Part shown: positions 23,110 to 35,387 of the stretch, piece after piece
How positions within the stretch are numbered: position 1 is the stretch's first letter
How the letters are laid out: every line of letters starts with the position of its first letter
DNA from: Letharia columbiana
Taxonomy: Eukaryota; Ascomycota; Lecanoromycetes; Lecanorales; Parmeliaceae
Direction of reading: 5' to 3'
Length of the DNA stretch: 64,000 bases
NCBI RefSeq assembly: GCF_014066305.1
Contig: NW_023501036.1
Location: forward strand, 62,001 to 126,000
Program-made: the position numbers and the translations under genes
Notes under the pieces: generated by a model
Databases searched by the model: none
What the model saw: the letters and a program-made list of their open reading frames with translations, nothing else
What the model was told of the DNA's origin: nothing

Positions 23110-24420
23110 CTACAACATCCCATCTATACTGCCGTTTGCATCTTCGATGCCATGGCCGTCATCGATATCAACCGCACAGCTGCAGTCCACGAAATCCTCC
23201 AGCTCCTCGCTCACAGTTTTCAACTTCTCTTTCACACTGGCTACACCTTCATGGCCAACGATATGTCTCGCGGGCGGATTGTCATGTCCGCCGATCGCTG
23301 TGATGGCATTGATCGTCTCCGCAAGGAGCGAAGACTGCATCTCGGGCGGAAGCTTCGGGTAGAGGGTTTGGATTCGGTCGCCTGCCAAAGAGGCAGGCTC
23401 ATAGTTTCCATTCTGCTGGACAAGATCAAGACGATCTAACAGACCTCCAATTATACCCCTAAACAATGGCGCCGGGTTGTTGTCCGGTGAATACTGGGGC
23501 ATCGAGGGCGCAGATATGATCTTGTTGGTTAGGACACCAATTTCCATCGTAGGTTGGACGATAGTCATCTTGATATTGAAGGGAGCAATCTCATACGCGA
23601 GGCTATCGCAGAAGCCTTCAAGTGCCCATCCGGCAGCGCAATACATCCCTAAACCCGGAGTTCCCAGATGCCCGGCTGGACATTGTGTTAGTGCAGGCCT
23701 CACAAGCTGGGATATATGGACTGACTTATACCTGTCAATATCATCACATGTCCACTATTCCTTCTCCGCATCGTCGGTAATGCTGCCTTGATGCAGTTGA
23801 CAGGACCGAAGAAGTTGCTTTCGAATTGTTCTCGTACTAAAGTTTGTGTCCGTGGAGAGGCCGCGAGCTCTTCAACCGTGCCGACCAGCGCTGTAACAAC
23901 ATATCAGCACTCACTTACCCCACTCAAGCAATCAGTGTAGAGGCCAACCTTCGCTCGCGCAACATAGCAGAATATCCAACTTGCCAAATACCTCCACCGC
24001 CTCAGCAACAGCAGCTTGGCACAGTCCCATCACACTGTTCCCCCAGAATCAGCCCCTCCCTCTAACCCCCAAGCAGCCAGCCAAACAATCAAGCAACAAG
24101 GGGCCCTCACACCTCCCATCCAACTCCACCCCCTTACACCTCTCTTTCCATCCTTCCTCCTCACACTCCCGCCAGAATTCCCGGAACTCCTCTCCTCGCT
24201 GCGCATCCCCCTCTTCCTCCCCTCCGTCACCGTGCCCTTCTGCAAGGTGTCGCGGATTCAGGCCTGCGATCACGTTATCGCCGTGGGAGAGCACTTGACG
24301 CGCGATGGCGATGCCGATGGGGGAGGTGCAGGCGGTGATGAGCCAGTTGCGGGGAGCGGGGTGAGGGGGGAAGGTGGGGGTTGGCGGGTGAGTGGTGGCG
24401 GGGGTGGGGGCAGGCGTCAT
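23110..24420 (-). CDS. Short-chain dehydrogenase/reductase-like protein, atypical active site
   Basis: Spliced CDS complement(join(23110..23675, 23732..23890, 23949..24034, 24113..24420)), 372 residues; introns of 56, 58 and 78 bp, all in phase. Features of the Rossmann SDR fold: RNWLITACTSPIGIAIARQVL in the TGxxxGIG position (first Gly replaced), KLDILLCCASE in the NNAG position, FGPVNCIKAALPTMRRRNSGHV, and GLGMYCAAGWALEGFCDSLA around the catalytic Tyr (Tyr196). The Lys expected four residues later (YxxxK) is Gly200. The C-terminal part (APLFRGIIGGLLDRL) matches fungal SDR-like proteins. A normal oxidoreductase mechanism is doubtful; it may bind a dinucleotide without classical catalysis, or use a different residue. 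Substrate unknown. Confidence 0.82.
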
Positions 24421-25175
24421 TGTTAGAGGTGTTGGGGAAGCATGGTCGGTTGGATCTATATAAGGATTTGAGGAGGAATGAGGCAGTGGTTGTACGGATG
24501 AATGCTTGTTGGAAAAGTACTTTAGCAAGAGAAGTGGGGGTGGAAGGTCAGAGCGGAGGCTCAGCGTCAAGCGCTTGCCGCAAGAGGCGCGCTGTTTGCA
24601 TCCGTGCATGCCACACCGGAAGGCTCATCTTGTTTCCATCTTTGTTCCCCTTGAGACGTTCTACTGCTACCTTCCGGTGTTGATTAAAATATATGCATCC
24701 TTCAAACCTATTTCAACAACGAGAAGTACTCCGAAGATGGACCTGATTGTTCTGTTTCTTCGTCAAATCGAATTCTGAAAGTCTTCCCTGATCTGCCTGT
24801 GGATGTTCTAGAAGTGCGTAGCTGGAGTCATTGACTACCCTGCCCGATTTCCTTGGATCCATTCTTGTATCTTTGGGTCAGACACCTTAGACATGGTTCC
24901 GTCGACAGCATGCCGCGGAGCGCACTCATTGATCTCCGTTTGCTGCAGGCGTACTGATTGTCGTGTGTCTCTGGCATTGCCGTGTTTGCTGCTCTTTGCA
25001 ACGATGTTTTAACCACTCATGCTCCGATCATGAAAAGTGCTCTTCTCGTATTTGTTTTTCCAATCTCGTTCACCCCCCCGTTCCTTCTACTTTTATTACA
25101 GGAGCTGGAGTTTCATCTTTGCACCCAAACTTTTTTCTTGTCATCTATTAGGAATTTCAAGAAAACCCCCATGCC
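24421..25175. promoter_or_regulatory. Divergent intergenic region
   Basis: 755 bp between the SDR-like gene and the unknown gene at 25176. It contains pyrimidine-rich tracts shortly before 25176 (around 25060-25140), typical of fungal promoters. No gene seen. Confidence 0.4.
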
Positions 25176-26022
25176 ATGGCGACTTATGGGATCTCACAAG
25201 TTCTCCAACAGGACATTCTACAAATCGCGAATATGAGCTCGAGATTCACAACAGCAGATCCGCTAACAAACGTCATGTTAAGAGATCCACGCGGTGTATT
25301 TATGAGCCCCATAGAATCGCGCAGAGATGTGGCACTGCACAACTATTACAAGGGACTGATGGGTTCCATCGGACCCATCACAAATTCCTTTCTTTTGAAG
25401 TCATACAGTCACTGTGCGCCACAGCTCACTGAGGCTTCCGCCTGGATCCAACAATTTCATCCTAATCAATACTGGCACGTTCCATGGAAAGACGAGCCGG
25501 GAACATTTGATATACCTCCCGACTGCGTGAATGCAAATCTTTACTACTATATTGAGAATGCTCTGCATACGAACCGGAAAACCTACATGCAGGGCAAAGA
25601 GCACTATTGTGTGTCCCTCATGTCTCTCATATACAAAACGTGATAAATGCTGATGCGACACTGAAGACATACGACAGCTCGATTTCAGAGTCTTCGAACT
25701 GCAAACACCAGGCAAAGAGGCGGCCAAATACCTGCTGGCGTGTATCAGCAAGATCCACCCGCAAGTGGACAAATACGCGCACTTCACTCTCGCACATCAA
25801 GACCTGCTCCAAGGCTTGGGATGGGAACACCTCGGCCACGTTACTTTCAATCCGGAGTTCGCTCGTGATGGCAGCCTCTTGACAGTTCCTCAAAGTACGA
25901 GAAGCTGGGTACTGAGAGGCGTGCCGCATTCGAACAAAGCGGCTGCGCCAGCGGTAAGCAATTCAGACGTGCCGCCGAAGCCAGACTTTGCAGGATTGGG
26001 TGATTCATATTCTTTTTGTTGA
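25176..26022 (+). CDS. Hypothetical protein
   Basis: Spliced CDS join(25176..25639, 25689..26022), 265 residues. The inferred 49-bp intron has GTGATA at the donor, a CTGAT branch-like site and TTTCAG at the acceptor. It joins SLIYKT to VFELQTPGKEAAKYLL in frame. I recognise no family. Visible features are Tyr/Asn/His-rich stretches (NANLYYYIENALHTNRKTY) and LGWEHLGHVTFNPEF; no signal peptide or membrane segment. It ends about 150 bp before the A/C homopolymer tract and sits at the edge of the transposon block, where chromatin may silence it. The start ATGGCGACT is in a good context. The intron choice is inferred. Confidence 0.55.
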
Positions 26023-26173
26023 GCAGAGAGTATTAACAAGCGCACAGAGTGCTATGGGTAGACGCTGGCATTCGAAAATAGCTGTATATAGTGTTCCTAG
26101 CTTTCTTTAAACGTTAGCAAAACAATTAGACATACGAATAACGTTATAGCGTCATAGTGCATGAGATTTTGGG

Positions 26174-26293
26174 AAAAAAAAAACTTAAAAAATCAAAAAT
26201 TTTTGAAAAAAAAAAAAAAAAAACACAAAAAAAAAAAAAAAAAAAAAACCCCCCCCCCAAAATTTTAAAAAAAAAAAAAAAAAAAAAATTTTT

Positions 26294-26348
<55 letters not shown>

Positions 26349-26350
26349 AC

Positions 26351-26416
<66 letters not shown>

Positions 26417-26450
26417 GGGGGGGGGGGGGAGACCCCTCACCCAGGGAGAG

Positions 26451-26487
<37 letters not shown>

Positions 26488-26601
26488 CCCCCCCCCCCCC
26501 CCCCCCGGCCCCCCCCCCCCACCCAAAAAAAACAAAAAAAAAAAAACCAACCCCCCCCCCCCCCCCCCCCCCCAAAAAACCAAAAAAAAAAAAAAAAAAA
26601 A
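26174..26601. other. A/C homopolymer tract, probable assembly or base-call artefact
   Basis: About 430 bp consisting almost only of long A runs with blocks of C and a few short T or G runs. It is unlike the flanking unique sequence and unlike the RIP-mutated DNA, which has mixed A/T. No known fungal repeat has this form. It abuts the transposon block, where assembly is difficult. A real expansion cannot be excluded. Confidence 0.7.
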
Positions 26602-26698
26602 GCGAATTCCGCAACTTCAAATACCGGGTGCCATTCGGGTGCATGCTTGATACCCTTGGGTACGAGTACTACACCGAGCGCCCTATTTTCGAAAACTA

Positions 26699-26815
26699 TG
26701 GCAAATTACATTTTCATACCCCATGAAATAACAAATTACCGATTCATATCCCATTGGAATATGAAAATGTAATTAGAGGTATGGTTTTGGGGTATGAATT
26801 TGTAATTTACTCGAG
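26699..26815. mobile_element. Truncated copy of the GGGGTATGAA TIR element
   Basis: Contains the same words as the element at 45707-46290: AAATTACATTTTCATACCCC near 26703, AAATTACCGATTCATA, and GGGGTATGAATTTGTAATTT near 26793. It is much shorter, so it is a truncated or internally deleted copy. Unlike the DNA to its right, it keeps CpA/TpG and is not RIP-mutated. Confidence 0.75.
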
Positions 26816-26969
26816 TATTTTTTACAATACTCTTAGAGAGAAGTATTTTAAGAAAGTAAAATCTTTATCGTTAATTATTAATATAATATTATTTATAGTT
26901 AATTCTAAATTATTTAATAGCATTTAAGATTATAATCTAATTTATTTTTAATAAAATTAATATAATATA

Positions 26970-27038
26970 CTTAGTTTCATAAGAAAACGCGAAATACTAG
27001 AAAATACGAAATTTTTAAAATTAATAAATCCGATTTAA
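26970..27038 (+). repeat. Left terminal inverted repeat of the large TIR element
   Basis: Begins CTTAGTTTCATAAG after TA (26968-26969). Pairs with 37637-37705 over about 69 bp with a few transition differences. Confidence 0.85.
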
Positions 27039-27189
27039 TACTTAAAATATCTACTTCTTATTAAAATTATATAGTAATATTATATAATAAAGATAAAAAA
27101 TTCTAATTCTTTCTTACTATTAAGGCTTTTATATCGAAGAATTAATTTATCGTTTTTTAAATTTTATCGATCTATTACTTCGTGAAAAT

Positions 27190-27440
27190 CGTATCTCTTC
27201 TTCTTCTATCTCTTCTTCTACTACCTCTTCTTCTATTATCTTATCTCTTTTATCTCATTTATCTTATTTATCTCGTCTATCTTATTTATCTTATTTATCG
27301 CTTCTATCTCTATTATCGCTTCTATCTCTTTTATCTTACTATTATTACTATAATAAAGTCTACGATAAAGTCTTTAAGAAAGTCTACGAGGGAGTCTCTA
27401 AGAAAGTCTATAAAGGAGTCTACGAGAGAGCCTTCGATAT
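27190..27440. repeat. Pyrimidine-rich microsatellite and short tandem repeats
   Basis: 27190-27350 is a run of degenerate TCTTCT / TTATC units. 27355-27435 holds degenerate 12-bp units of the type AAGTCTACGAGA. Both lie inside the TIR element's left interior. Confidence 0.7.
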
Positions 27441-28266
27441 AGCGAAGAATAGTAATCTTAATAAATCTAGCGTGGGAGGTACAGTAGCCTTTTTTTTAAT
27501 TAAACTTCTACCTCTCTTTATATCTTTAAAAATAGCTAGTTCGATATAATAATATTTTTAAAATTCTTATTTAAATTACTTTATAGCGAAGTTATTCTTT
27601 CGCTATTAAATAATATCGAGATTTATAATTTATATTTTATCTTAATATACTTATCTACGCTTACTCTTATTCTTTTTTTATTTATCTATCTTAATAAGAT
27701 TATTATTAATAATCTTAAATAAGATATTAATAGCGAGAGCTAAGCTAACTACTTTATTAAGCTTTTCTAATATTATAGAATTATAATTTTTAATCTTTAT
27801 TTATTAAAGTAGCTAATTAATTTACTTTATATTTATTAATATATAAAATATAAAAATTAAATTATTATTAGATATAATATCTATAGATATATTTAATAAT
27901 AAACTCGACGATAATTCTAATACTTTAAATTTAAATCTATTAAGAATAAGTTAGAGTTAAATTAGAAATAAGTTACTCTTTTATTATATATATTTAATAT
28001 TCTATATCGTTATAGCGTTCTTTCTTACTATTTAAATTATTTAAATAAAGTCTACTTTATTTATTAAGTAACTATCTCTATACTTTATATTTTTCTTTAA
28101 ATATTTATAATATATAATTATTAAAGATAAGAAAAATTCGATATTAAGTAATTAAAGTATATATATAATATAAATAAATAGATATAAAAGAATAATATTA
28201 TTATTAATATAAAACTCTATAACTTTAATATTAATATATAATATATATTCGTTATATATAAGAAGA

Positions 28267-28541
28267 TATTAGGCCTAATACGTTATAAGCCTTAGCGCTA
28301 CTTACGCTAAGGCGTTAACATCGTATATACTACGTTAGAGTCTCTTTTAGAGTTTAGTTTTAATAATATACTCTATATATCTAGAGACTTAACGAATATA
28401 GATTTACTTTATATATCTCGAAGTTTTAATATTTCTTAGAGATTAGTTCTACTATTAAATATACTATTAAATTTTATAACGATACTATATCTTTTATAGT
28501 CTATACCCGCTAGCTAATTATTAATAAACTACGCCTTTATA
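28267..28541 (+). repeat. 5' LTR
   Basis: Starts TATTAGGCCTAATACG and ends ACGCCTTTATA; the canonical TG...CA ends read TA...TA, as expected after RIP. It has the same length as the 3' copy, with nearly all differences transitions. Confidence 0.85.
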
Positions 28542-30530
28542 ATTCTAATCTCTCTATCTTTTAAAGAAAAAGATCTATTATTATTATAATATTAAATTTA
28601 TCTTTAAATTATATAATAGAAAATAAAGATAATATCGAGAGTCGCTATAGTATCGATAATAAGTTCGAGAATTTCTTATTAATAGAAGATCTTATTATAA
28701 AAGAACATCTTATAATCGCTAGAATCGAAAATTATCGCTTAAAATAAGAATAAAAATTAGCTACATTAAAGACTCGCAATCACAAGCTTTATAACGCTAG
28801 CTTATTATTTACGACTAGCGAGAGCTTATCTATATCGATTATTATTATATCTCTAGCGAATATACTAATTAAAGCGAAAATACTTCGCTTTAAAAGAATA
28901 TATTCTTATAAGAATATTAGCGAGAAAGAGTATTTACGCTAATTCCGCGAAGTCGAAGTTAAGTTTTTTATAAATTCTAAGTATTTTACTATTAATTAAT
29001 TAAAGATTATCTATTATATATAATTCTTAAAAGACAATCTTAATACTTAATAATATAGATATTATTAAATCTATAGCTTAGAGAATACGACTTTTAAATA
29101 CTTTAAATAGTTTTTATTTAATTTAATAGCGAATCTAGTAAATTATTATTTTCTTATATATAAAAAGTGAGAGAAGATTAAATAACGCTTTAATTAGAAA
29201 ATATCTATTTTTAAGATCTATTTAAAGAAGCTAGAGGCTTATATAATCTCATTTTCTAAAAAATATCGAGTTAATTTCTTTTTAACTAAACTTAGATTAG
29301 AGTTTAAGAATAAGATTCTAAGTACTAATAGTATACCGAAATAATAAAAAAAAATTCTTATCTAAGCTATTATATAGAAAAAGATTTTAGAATATATACA
29401 CTTTTATAACGATTCTTATTTAAAGTCTTCGAGGGGGTTTACTAAGAATAAGCCTTTAGAGGATTAAATTTCGAAGTCTAAATTAATTTTAAACGACGGC
29501 GCTTACATAGCGTATACTTAAGACAATAGCGTAAAGCGTAAAGTTAAATCCTTTAACTCTAATTATAAGAAGAATAGTTATTTCTATTATAAAAAATAGA
29601 GTTATTAAATATTTAATATCTAGATCTCGATAAATCGTCTATAATCTATATCGATATAATATTAATAAAAAAAGATCTAGTCTTATAATCGTCTTAGAAG
29701 CGAGGTAAGAATAATAATTAATAGAGATAATTTCTTCTATTTTTATAAAGGGATAAATAAAGCTTTAGAGTAAATAGAGGTAACTCGTTACTCTACTTAA
29801 TATTAGAGCGTATATTAATTTAATTTTATAAAAGTTCATAGTTTAATAAGACTTAAAATTTTACGACGCTATTTTATTATAATCGAAAGCGCTAAGCGAT
29901 TAAAATATATATTACTATAACGCGTATTAGCTAAATTACTAATTAATAAATAGTTAAAATTAAGATAGAAAGTATAATATACTCTTCTATACTATTAATT
30001 AAAAAGATCTTAATATCATATTAAATATATTTAAACTAAGTTAATTATAAGTATTATTAAATCTAGCGACGAAGTAATAATAGTTTAAAATTAACGCTAG
30101 CAAATTATAGATTAAAAAATTAATTAAATTTACTCGAATTATTAAATAGAAGTTAAATATATTTATAATTATATACGCTATAATAATATATAGCGAACTA
30201 GAAAATAAGCGTAATCTAGAGCTTTCTTAAAAGTTACTAGAGTTTAATAACGTTTTTTCTAATAAAAAAATAGAAATCTTATCTACGCTTAAGTAGGGAA
30301 ACTATATTATTAAGATCGAGAGCGATAAAAAATCGTTATATAACTTCTTATATAATCTATTTTAAACGAAGTTAGCGAAGCTATAGCGCTATCTAAAGAA
30401 TTTCCTTTAGAAAAACTAGATTTATTATTTAACTTTCTTAGTTAAAATATTAATTCTTTTCGTTTTTAAGAAGAATAAGAAGTTTTATTTTTATATTAAT
30501 TATTAGAGCTTAAACGCGATAATTATTAAA

Positions 30531-30822
30531 AATCGATACTCGCTACCTCTAATCACTAAGACTCTAGATCGCTTATATAAAATCAAAGTCTTTATAAAGC
30601 TAGACCTTAAGGATATCTATTATTAAATTCGAATTAAAGAGAGCGATAAGTAGAAAATAGCGTTTCGCAGTTACTATAACCACTTCGAATATTTAATTAT
30701 ATCTTTTAAGCTTATTAATATATTAATAACTTTTTAAGCGTATATTAATAAAGCTCTTATGAATCTAATAAATATAATATACGTAATATATTTAAATAAT
30801 ATTCTAATTTATAGTATTAATC
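30531..30822 (+). pseudogene. Reverse transcriptase domain remnant
   Basis: One frame gives SLPLITKTLDRLYKIKVF and IKLDLKD, then FEYLIISFKLINILITF, AYINKALMNLI and IYLNNILIYS, interrupted by stops. The motif spacing is that of gypsy reverse transcriptase. The active-site YLDD reads YLNN (two G-to-A changes). Confidence 0.88.
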
Positions 30823-32099
30823 TAGCGAAGTATTAGCGATATATTAAGTAAGTACTTAAATATCTACGCCAGTTTCAACTATATATTAGTTTAAAAAAGT
30901 ATTAATTCTATATCGAGCGGGTTAAGTTTCTAGAGTTTATTATATTTATCGAAGGTATCGCGATAAACTAGAAATATATTGCTATTATTAAGAAGTAGCT
31001 AAAATTAAAAAATTATTAAAATATATAAGTCTTTTTAGGCTTTGCTAATTTCTATCGATGATTTATCTATAGCTATTTTAGTATAATAACATTACTTATT
31101 AACTTGCTTAAAGGGAGTAAGAATAATAAGAAACCTAGATCGTTAGAGTGAATAGATAACGCTGAGCAGGCGTTTTAGTAGCTCTAAAACACTTTTATAA
31201 CCGCGCTATTTCTACGCTATTACGACTTAAATTTAAAGTTATATCTTAAGATCAACACTTCTAACTTTAATATAAAGACTATACTTTTATAATCGAATAA
31301 GAATAACTATTAGCGACTAGTAATATTCTAATCTAGAAAAATAATTTCTGCGAAGTAAAACTATAAGATTTATAATTAAGAGTTACTCGCTATCGTAGCG
31401 TCTATAAAGTAATAGCGTTACTATCTAGAAGATAGTACATTTTATATTAAGATTTTAATAAACTATAATAATTTTAAGAACTTTATAAAGTAGAAGGAAT
31501 TAAACTCTAGATAAGCTCATTAGGCGCTAAAGTTAGCTATTTATAACTTTAAAATTTTTTATCGAATAGATAAATTAAATTCTATTAACTCGCCATCGCG
31601 ACGTCTTAACTACGAAAGAACTTCGTCGTTAAATATTAAACTACTATTAATACTATAAAATAAATTTATACTTTAGACTAACAGCGAGTAATCGTAAAGG
31701 GATAAAGAGATTATAGCGGCGATAGCGTCTATATTTCGTATTATCGACGTCTAAATAATTATTTCTAAAAGAAAGTCTAAGATCGTATAAGAGACTACTT
31801 ATAACGTATCTTAAAGGCTAATAAAAATATTAATTTAAGATCTATAAGTCTATAATAATTAGATAAATTTTTTCGAACTAATATTAATAAGCTAGCGATT
31901 AAGCGTTACGCACGTAGTTAAGTATAAATCTTAGACTTCGAGAGACTATTAAAATATAATAGTCGCCTTTATATTCTTAGAGATAAGACTTTAAAAGAAG
32001 AGCTTATTAGTAAATATTATAATAATTTGTTATTAAGATACTTTAGCGCTATAAAGATATATAAGCTACTTATTCGTAAATACTATTAAAATAAAAGTC

Positions 32100-32800
32100 T
32101 AAAGTAAATTATTAATTATATTAAGATATATAATATTTACTAACGGATTAAAGCTTCGCGATATCGTCTATATAGCGAATTAAGCTCGCTTTCTATCGTT
32201 ACTAAACTATAAAAGAAAATTTCTATAAACTTTATTATCGGCTTATTAGCGAGTAAGTATAAGAGTATTATCTACGATATTATTCTAGTTATAGTAGATT
32301 AATTTATAAAAATAATAAGATATATTTCTATATCTATTATAATCGATATCGCTTAACTAATAAAAGTATTTTATTTTAAAATAATATATCGCTATAGTAT
32401 ATTAAATAATATTATTAATAATAAAGACTCTATATTTACTAGTAGCTTCTAGTTCGCTATTTACTTTTATTTCAAAATCAAGTAATATCTAAATATCGCC
32501 TTTTATCTATAAATCGACGAGTAGATTAAGCGATAAAACTAAATACTAAAATATTTCTTACGCGTATTCGCTAATAATAAGTAAAATATTTAAACGAAAT
32601 AACTATTAATAATAGAGTTCGCTTATATAAATAGTTAATATTCCTTTATCGAAATAATATCATTCTTTCTAATATATAAATATTATTCTAAAATTTATTA
32701 GAAGATCGAGAACGACTTTATCGAGAGGGAGATATTCGCTATAAATAATAGAGTAAAGAAGTTATAAGTATTAAGAAATAAGATAGTAAAGCGCCTTTAT
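32100..32800 (+). pseudogene. Integrase domain remnant
   Basis: Stop-interrupted plus-strand frame with gypsy-type integrase layout: a zinc-binding-like segment before IKASRYRLYSELSS, a core segment near 32215-32500 and a GPY-like region after it. The assignment rests on order and partial matches, because acidic residues are often lost to RIP. Confidence 0.65.
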
Positions 32801-33119
32801 AGCGCTATTACGATTTAGTTTAAATATTATAATAAAATATATTAGTCTTAAAGCTATAAGATAGATAATTTAATAATATTAACGATTAAGAATCTAAAGT
32901 AAAAATATCTAAATAAGAAGTTATCTTATAAATTTATAAAATTATTTTAAATTATAGATAAGATAGAGGCGTAGATATATTATCTACTTCTATCTTCGAC
33001 GTATAAAATTTATAATATCTTTTATATATTATTATTTAAGTCTTATTATCTTCGCGATTACAATAACGTAGCGAAAATCTTTATATAAATCTTTAATCTT
33101 ATTAATAATAATAAGCTTT

Positions 33120-33250
33120 AAAAAATTAAAAAAATTATTAATAAGATTAAGTATAAGAAAGGCGTTTAATATAAAGTTAAATAAACTAATTAAAGCGAAG
33201 AGTATAATTAATAATTATTAAATAACGAACTTATTAATACTAGCGAGCTA
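33120..33250 (+). pseudogene. Chromodomain-like remnant
   Basis: The frame gives IKKIINKIKYKKGV, stop, YKVK, stop, TN, stop, SEEYN, then ELINTSEL. This matches a chromodomain pattern (Y-x-V-K-W-x-x-W...E-Y-N) if the Trp codons became stops through G-to-A. It would make the element a chromovirus. Confidence 0.55.
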
Positions 33251-35112
33251 ATTTAAATCTATAAGTAAGCGAATAGTAAGCGAAAGTATTAAGTAATAAA
33301 TAATAAGTCTCTTATTATTAAAGAGCTCGATTAATTATATAAATTAATAGCGAGTAAGCGAAGATAATAAAATAAGATATAATTATTAATTAGATTAAAT
33401 ATATTTCTAGATAATACTTATACTACGCGTATACTCCTCTATACTTACTACTATTAAAATATAGATTAATAAAATAATTATATTATTTAATTATCTACTA
33501 AACTCTATTATAGAGAGAGTTTATTATATTAGAGTATATACTATTAATATAAATATATTTTTATCTAGAGTAGCTATTAAAAAACTATCTAGAGATTCTA
33601 CGCTAGCGCTATTACTAAAAAAAATCGCTATTTAAATATCCTCTATTATCTTAGCGTTAAAAATTATATTAAGTTTATCGACTTAATTCTTTAATAAGAA
33701 GATAATTAAAGTATAATCTTCGAGTTAATATTTATCGATATTTATTATATATTAATAAAGGCTCTTAAGCTTCTTCTTTAATAACTTATTTATTTTCTTT
33801 AATTTCTCTATATACTTATATATCGTTATAAGCTAGTCTTAAAGATTTATAATTATAATAAAAATAATCGAAGTTATCGCTATTATATATTTCTATAATT
33901 TACGCTATTAAATAATCTTTTTATCGAGCTTAATCTATCGATAAGATAGCTTTTAAGATTATTTAACGCGGCGATAGCGTTATATTAATTTTTTTATTTA
34001 CGTTTAAAGATATAGAGGGATTTTAATATAGCGGTTAATATCGCGTCTTTCGATCTTATAGTTATTATAAAAAAAAGACTTATCTTAAATATATAAATTA
34101 TCGCCTCGATAAAAGTAAGTTCTATATAATAAATTAGATATTAGAATTTATTAATAGATATATATATAAAGCGATAATAATAGAAATAGTTAAGGGTTAG
34201 TAATCGCGCTTATAAAACGACTATATACTTACTATTAAAGTTATTATTATTATTAAAAAAGAATATTATAAAATTATTAGTTTATATATTAACGCGATTA
34301 ATAATAATAAGATACTTACGATAAAGAGAAGCAGACTATTAATATAATAAGATATACTATACTTATATTAGTATTAATATCGACGTTATAACGCTAGAAT
34401 AAGCACTTATAAGAGAGATATTAAAAGTTATAAAGAATAAAAATAAATAATTTAAAAGAGATTTTTATATTCTCTATTATAGTACTAATACTAATAAATA
34501 ATACTTAATAACGTAAATAGTAGCAACGCGATAATATTTCGCTATTATCTATAGAGCCGCGTCGCCTAGCTACTATTATTATTTCTACTATTATTATTAA
34601 TTAATAATCGAGAGCGTTATCGCGAACGCGTCGCTTTATTAATTACTCCCTTCGAATTTTTATAATAAAGATTATTATTATATTACTTCGCTATAAACGC
34701 AATACGCTATAAAAACGACGTTACCTACAAAGAAACTCTTCTCTCTTCTTTACCTACTAAGTTTTCGAGGTTTTATTATAAATTTTTAAATCTAATATTA
34801 TTCGCTATAAGAGCTATTAACTAACGCTATAAAAACATTAATACTAAACACATCAACTTACTATAAATTATTATTAATTAATATTATAAAAGCGATATTA
34901 TTCTCGAAGATAGTATTAATATTATTATATAATATATTAATCACGCGCCTACGACGCGTAAGAGTTAGTTTTATCGCGTTATTAAAACGATATCGTAACC
35001 TTAATAAATCGACTTTTTTCTCTTATTTTCCTATTAGAGTTTAAAGGTTTTTTAATAAACGTTCTATCTTTACTTAAGCGTTTAAAGATTAAAGTCTAAA
35101 AGAAAAGATAAT

Positions 35113-35387
35113 TATTAGATCTAATACGTTATAGACCTTAACGCTATTTATACTAAAGCGCCGATATCATATATTCTACGTTAGAGTTTCTTTTAGAGTT
35201 TAATTTTAATAATATATCTTATATATCTAGAAGCTTAACGAATATAGATTTACTTCGTATATCTCGAAGTTTTAATATTTCTTAAAGATTAATTCTACTA
35301 TCAAATATACTATTAAATTCTATAACGATACTACGTCTTTTATAGTCTATGCCCGCTAGCTAATCGTTAGTAAACTACGCCCTTATA
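35113..35387 (+). repeat. 3' LTR
   Basis: Starts TATTAGATCTAATACG and ends ACGCCCTTATA. A purine-rich stretch just before it (about 35094-35110, AAGTCTAAAAGAAAAGA) is a candidate polypurine tract. Confidence 0.85.

Larger units (their letters stand above)
28267..35387 (+). mobile_element. Ty3/gypsy (chromovirus-like) LTR retrotransposon, RIP-inactivated
   Basis: Two direct 275-bp LTRs (28267-28541, 35113-35387) bound a 7,121-bp element. The 5-bp flanks GAAGA and AAAGG both derive from GAAGG by G-to-A, a plausible target duplication. Plus-strand translation, stops included, shows reverse transcriptase at about 30531-30822 (RYSLPLITKTLDRLY; KVFIKLDLKD; the YLDD box read as YLNN). Next is the segment after RNase H (KLNS then SPSRRLNYE near 31500-31620), integrase at about 32100-32800, and a chromodomain-like stretch near 33120-33250. 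The gene order pol RT-RH-INT is that of Ty3/gypsy. Gag is probably near 28900-29500 but is unreadable. 33.4-35.1 kb has no assignable content. Confidence 0.88.

Noticed and set aside
26144..26644. Minus-strand open frame of Phe/Gly through the homopolymer tract
   Set aside because: It is only the translation of long A and C runs and has no protein-like composition.
27182..27442. Leu/Tyr-rich open frame in the AT-rich block
   Set aside because: It is the translation of TCTTCT/TTATC microsatellite repeats.
33400..35112. Additional gene inside the gypsy element downstream of the chromodomain
   Set aside because: RIP-scrambled in all frames; no motif could be decoded on either strand.
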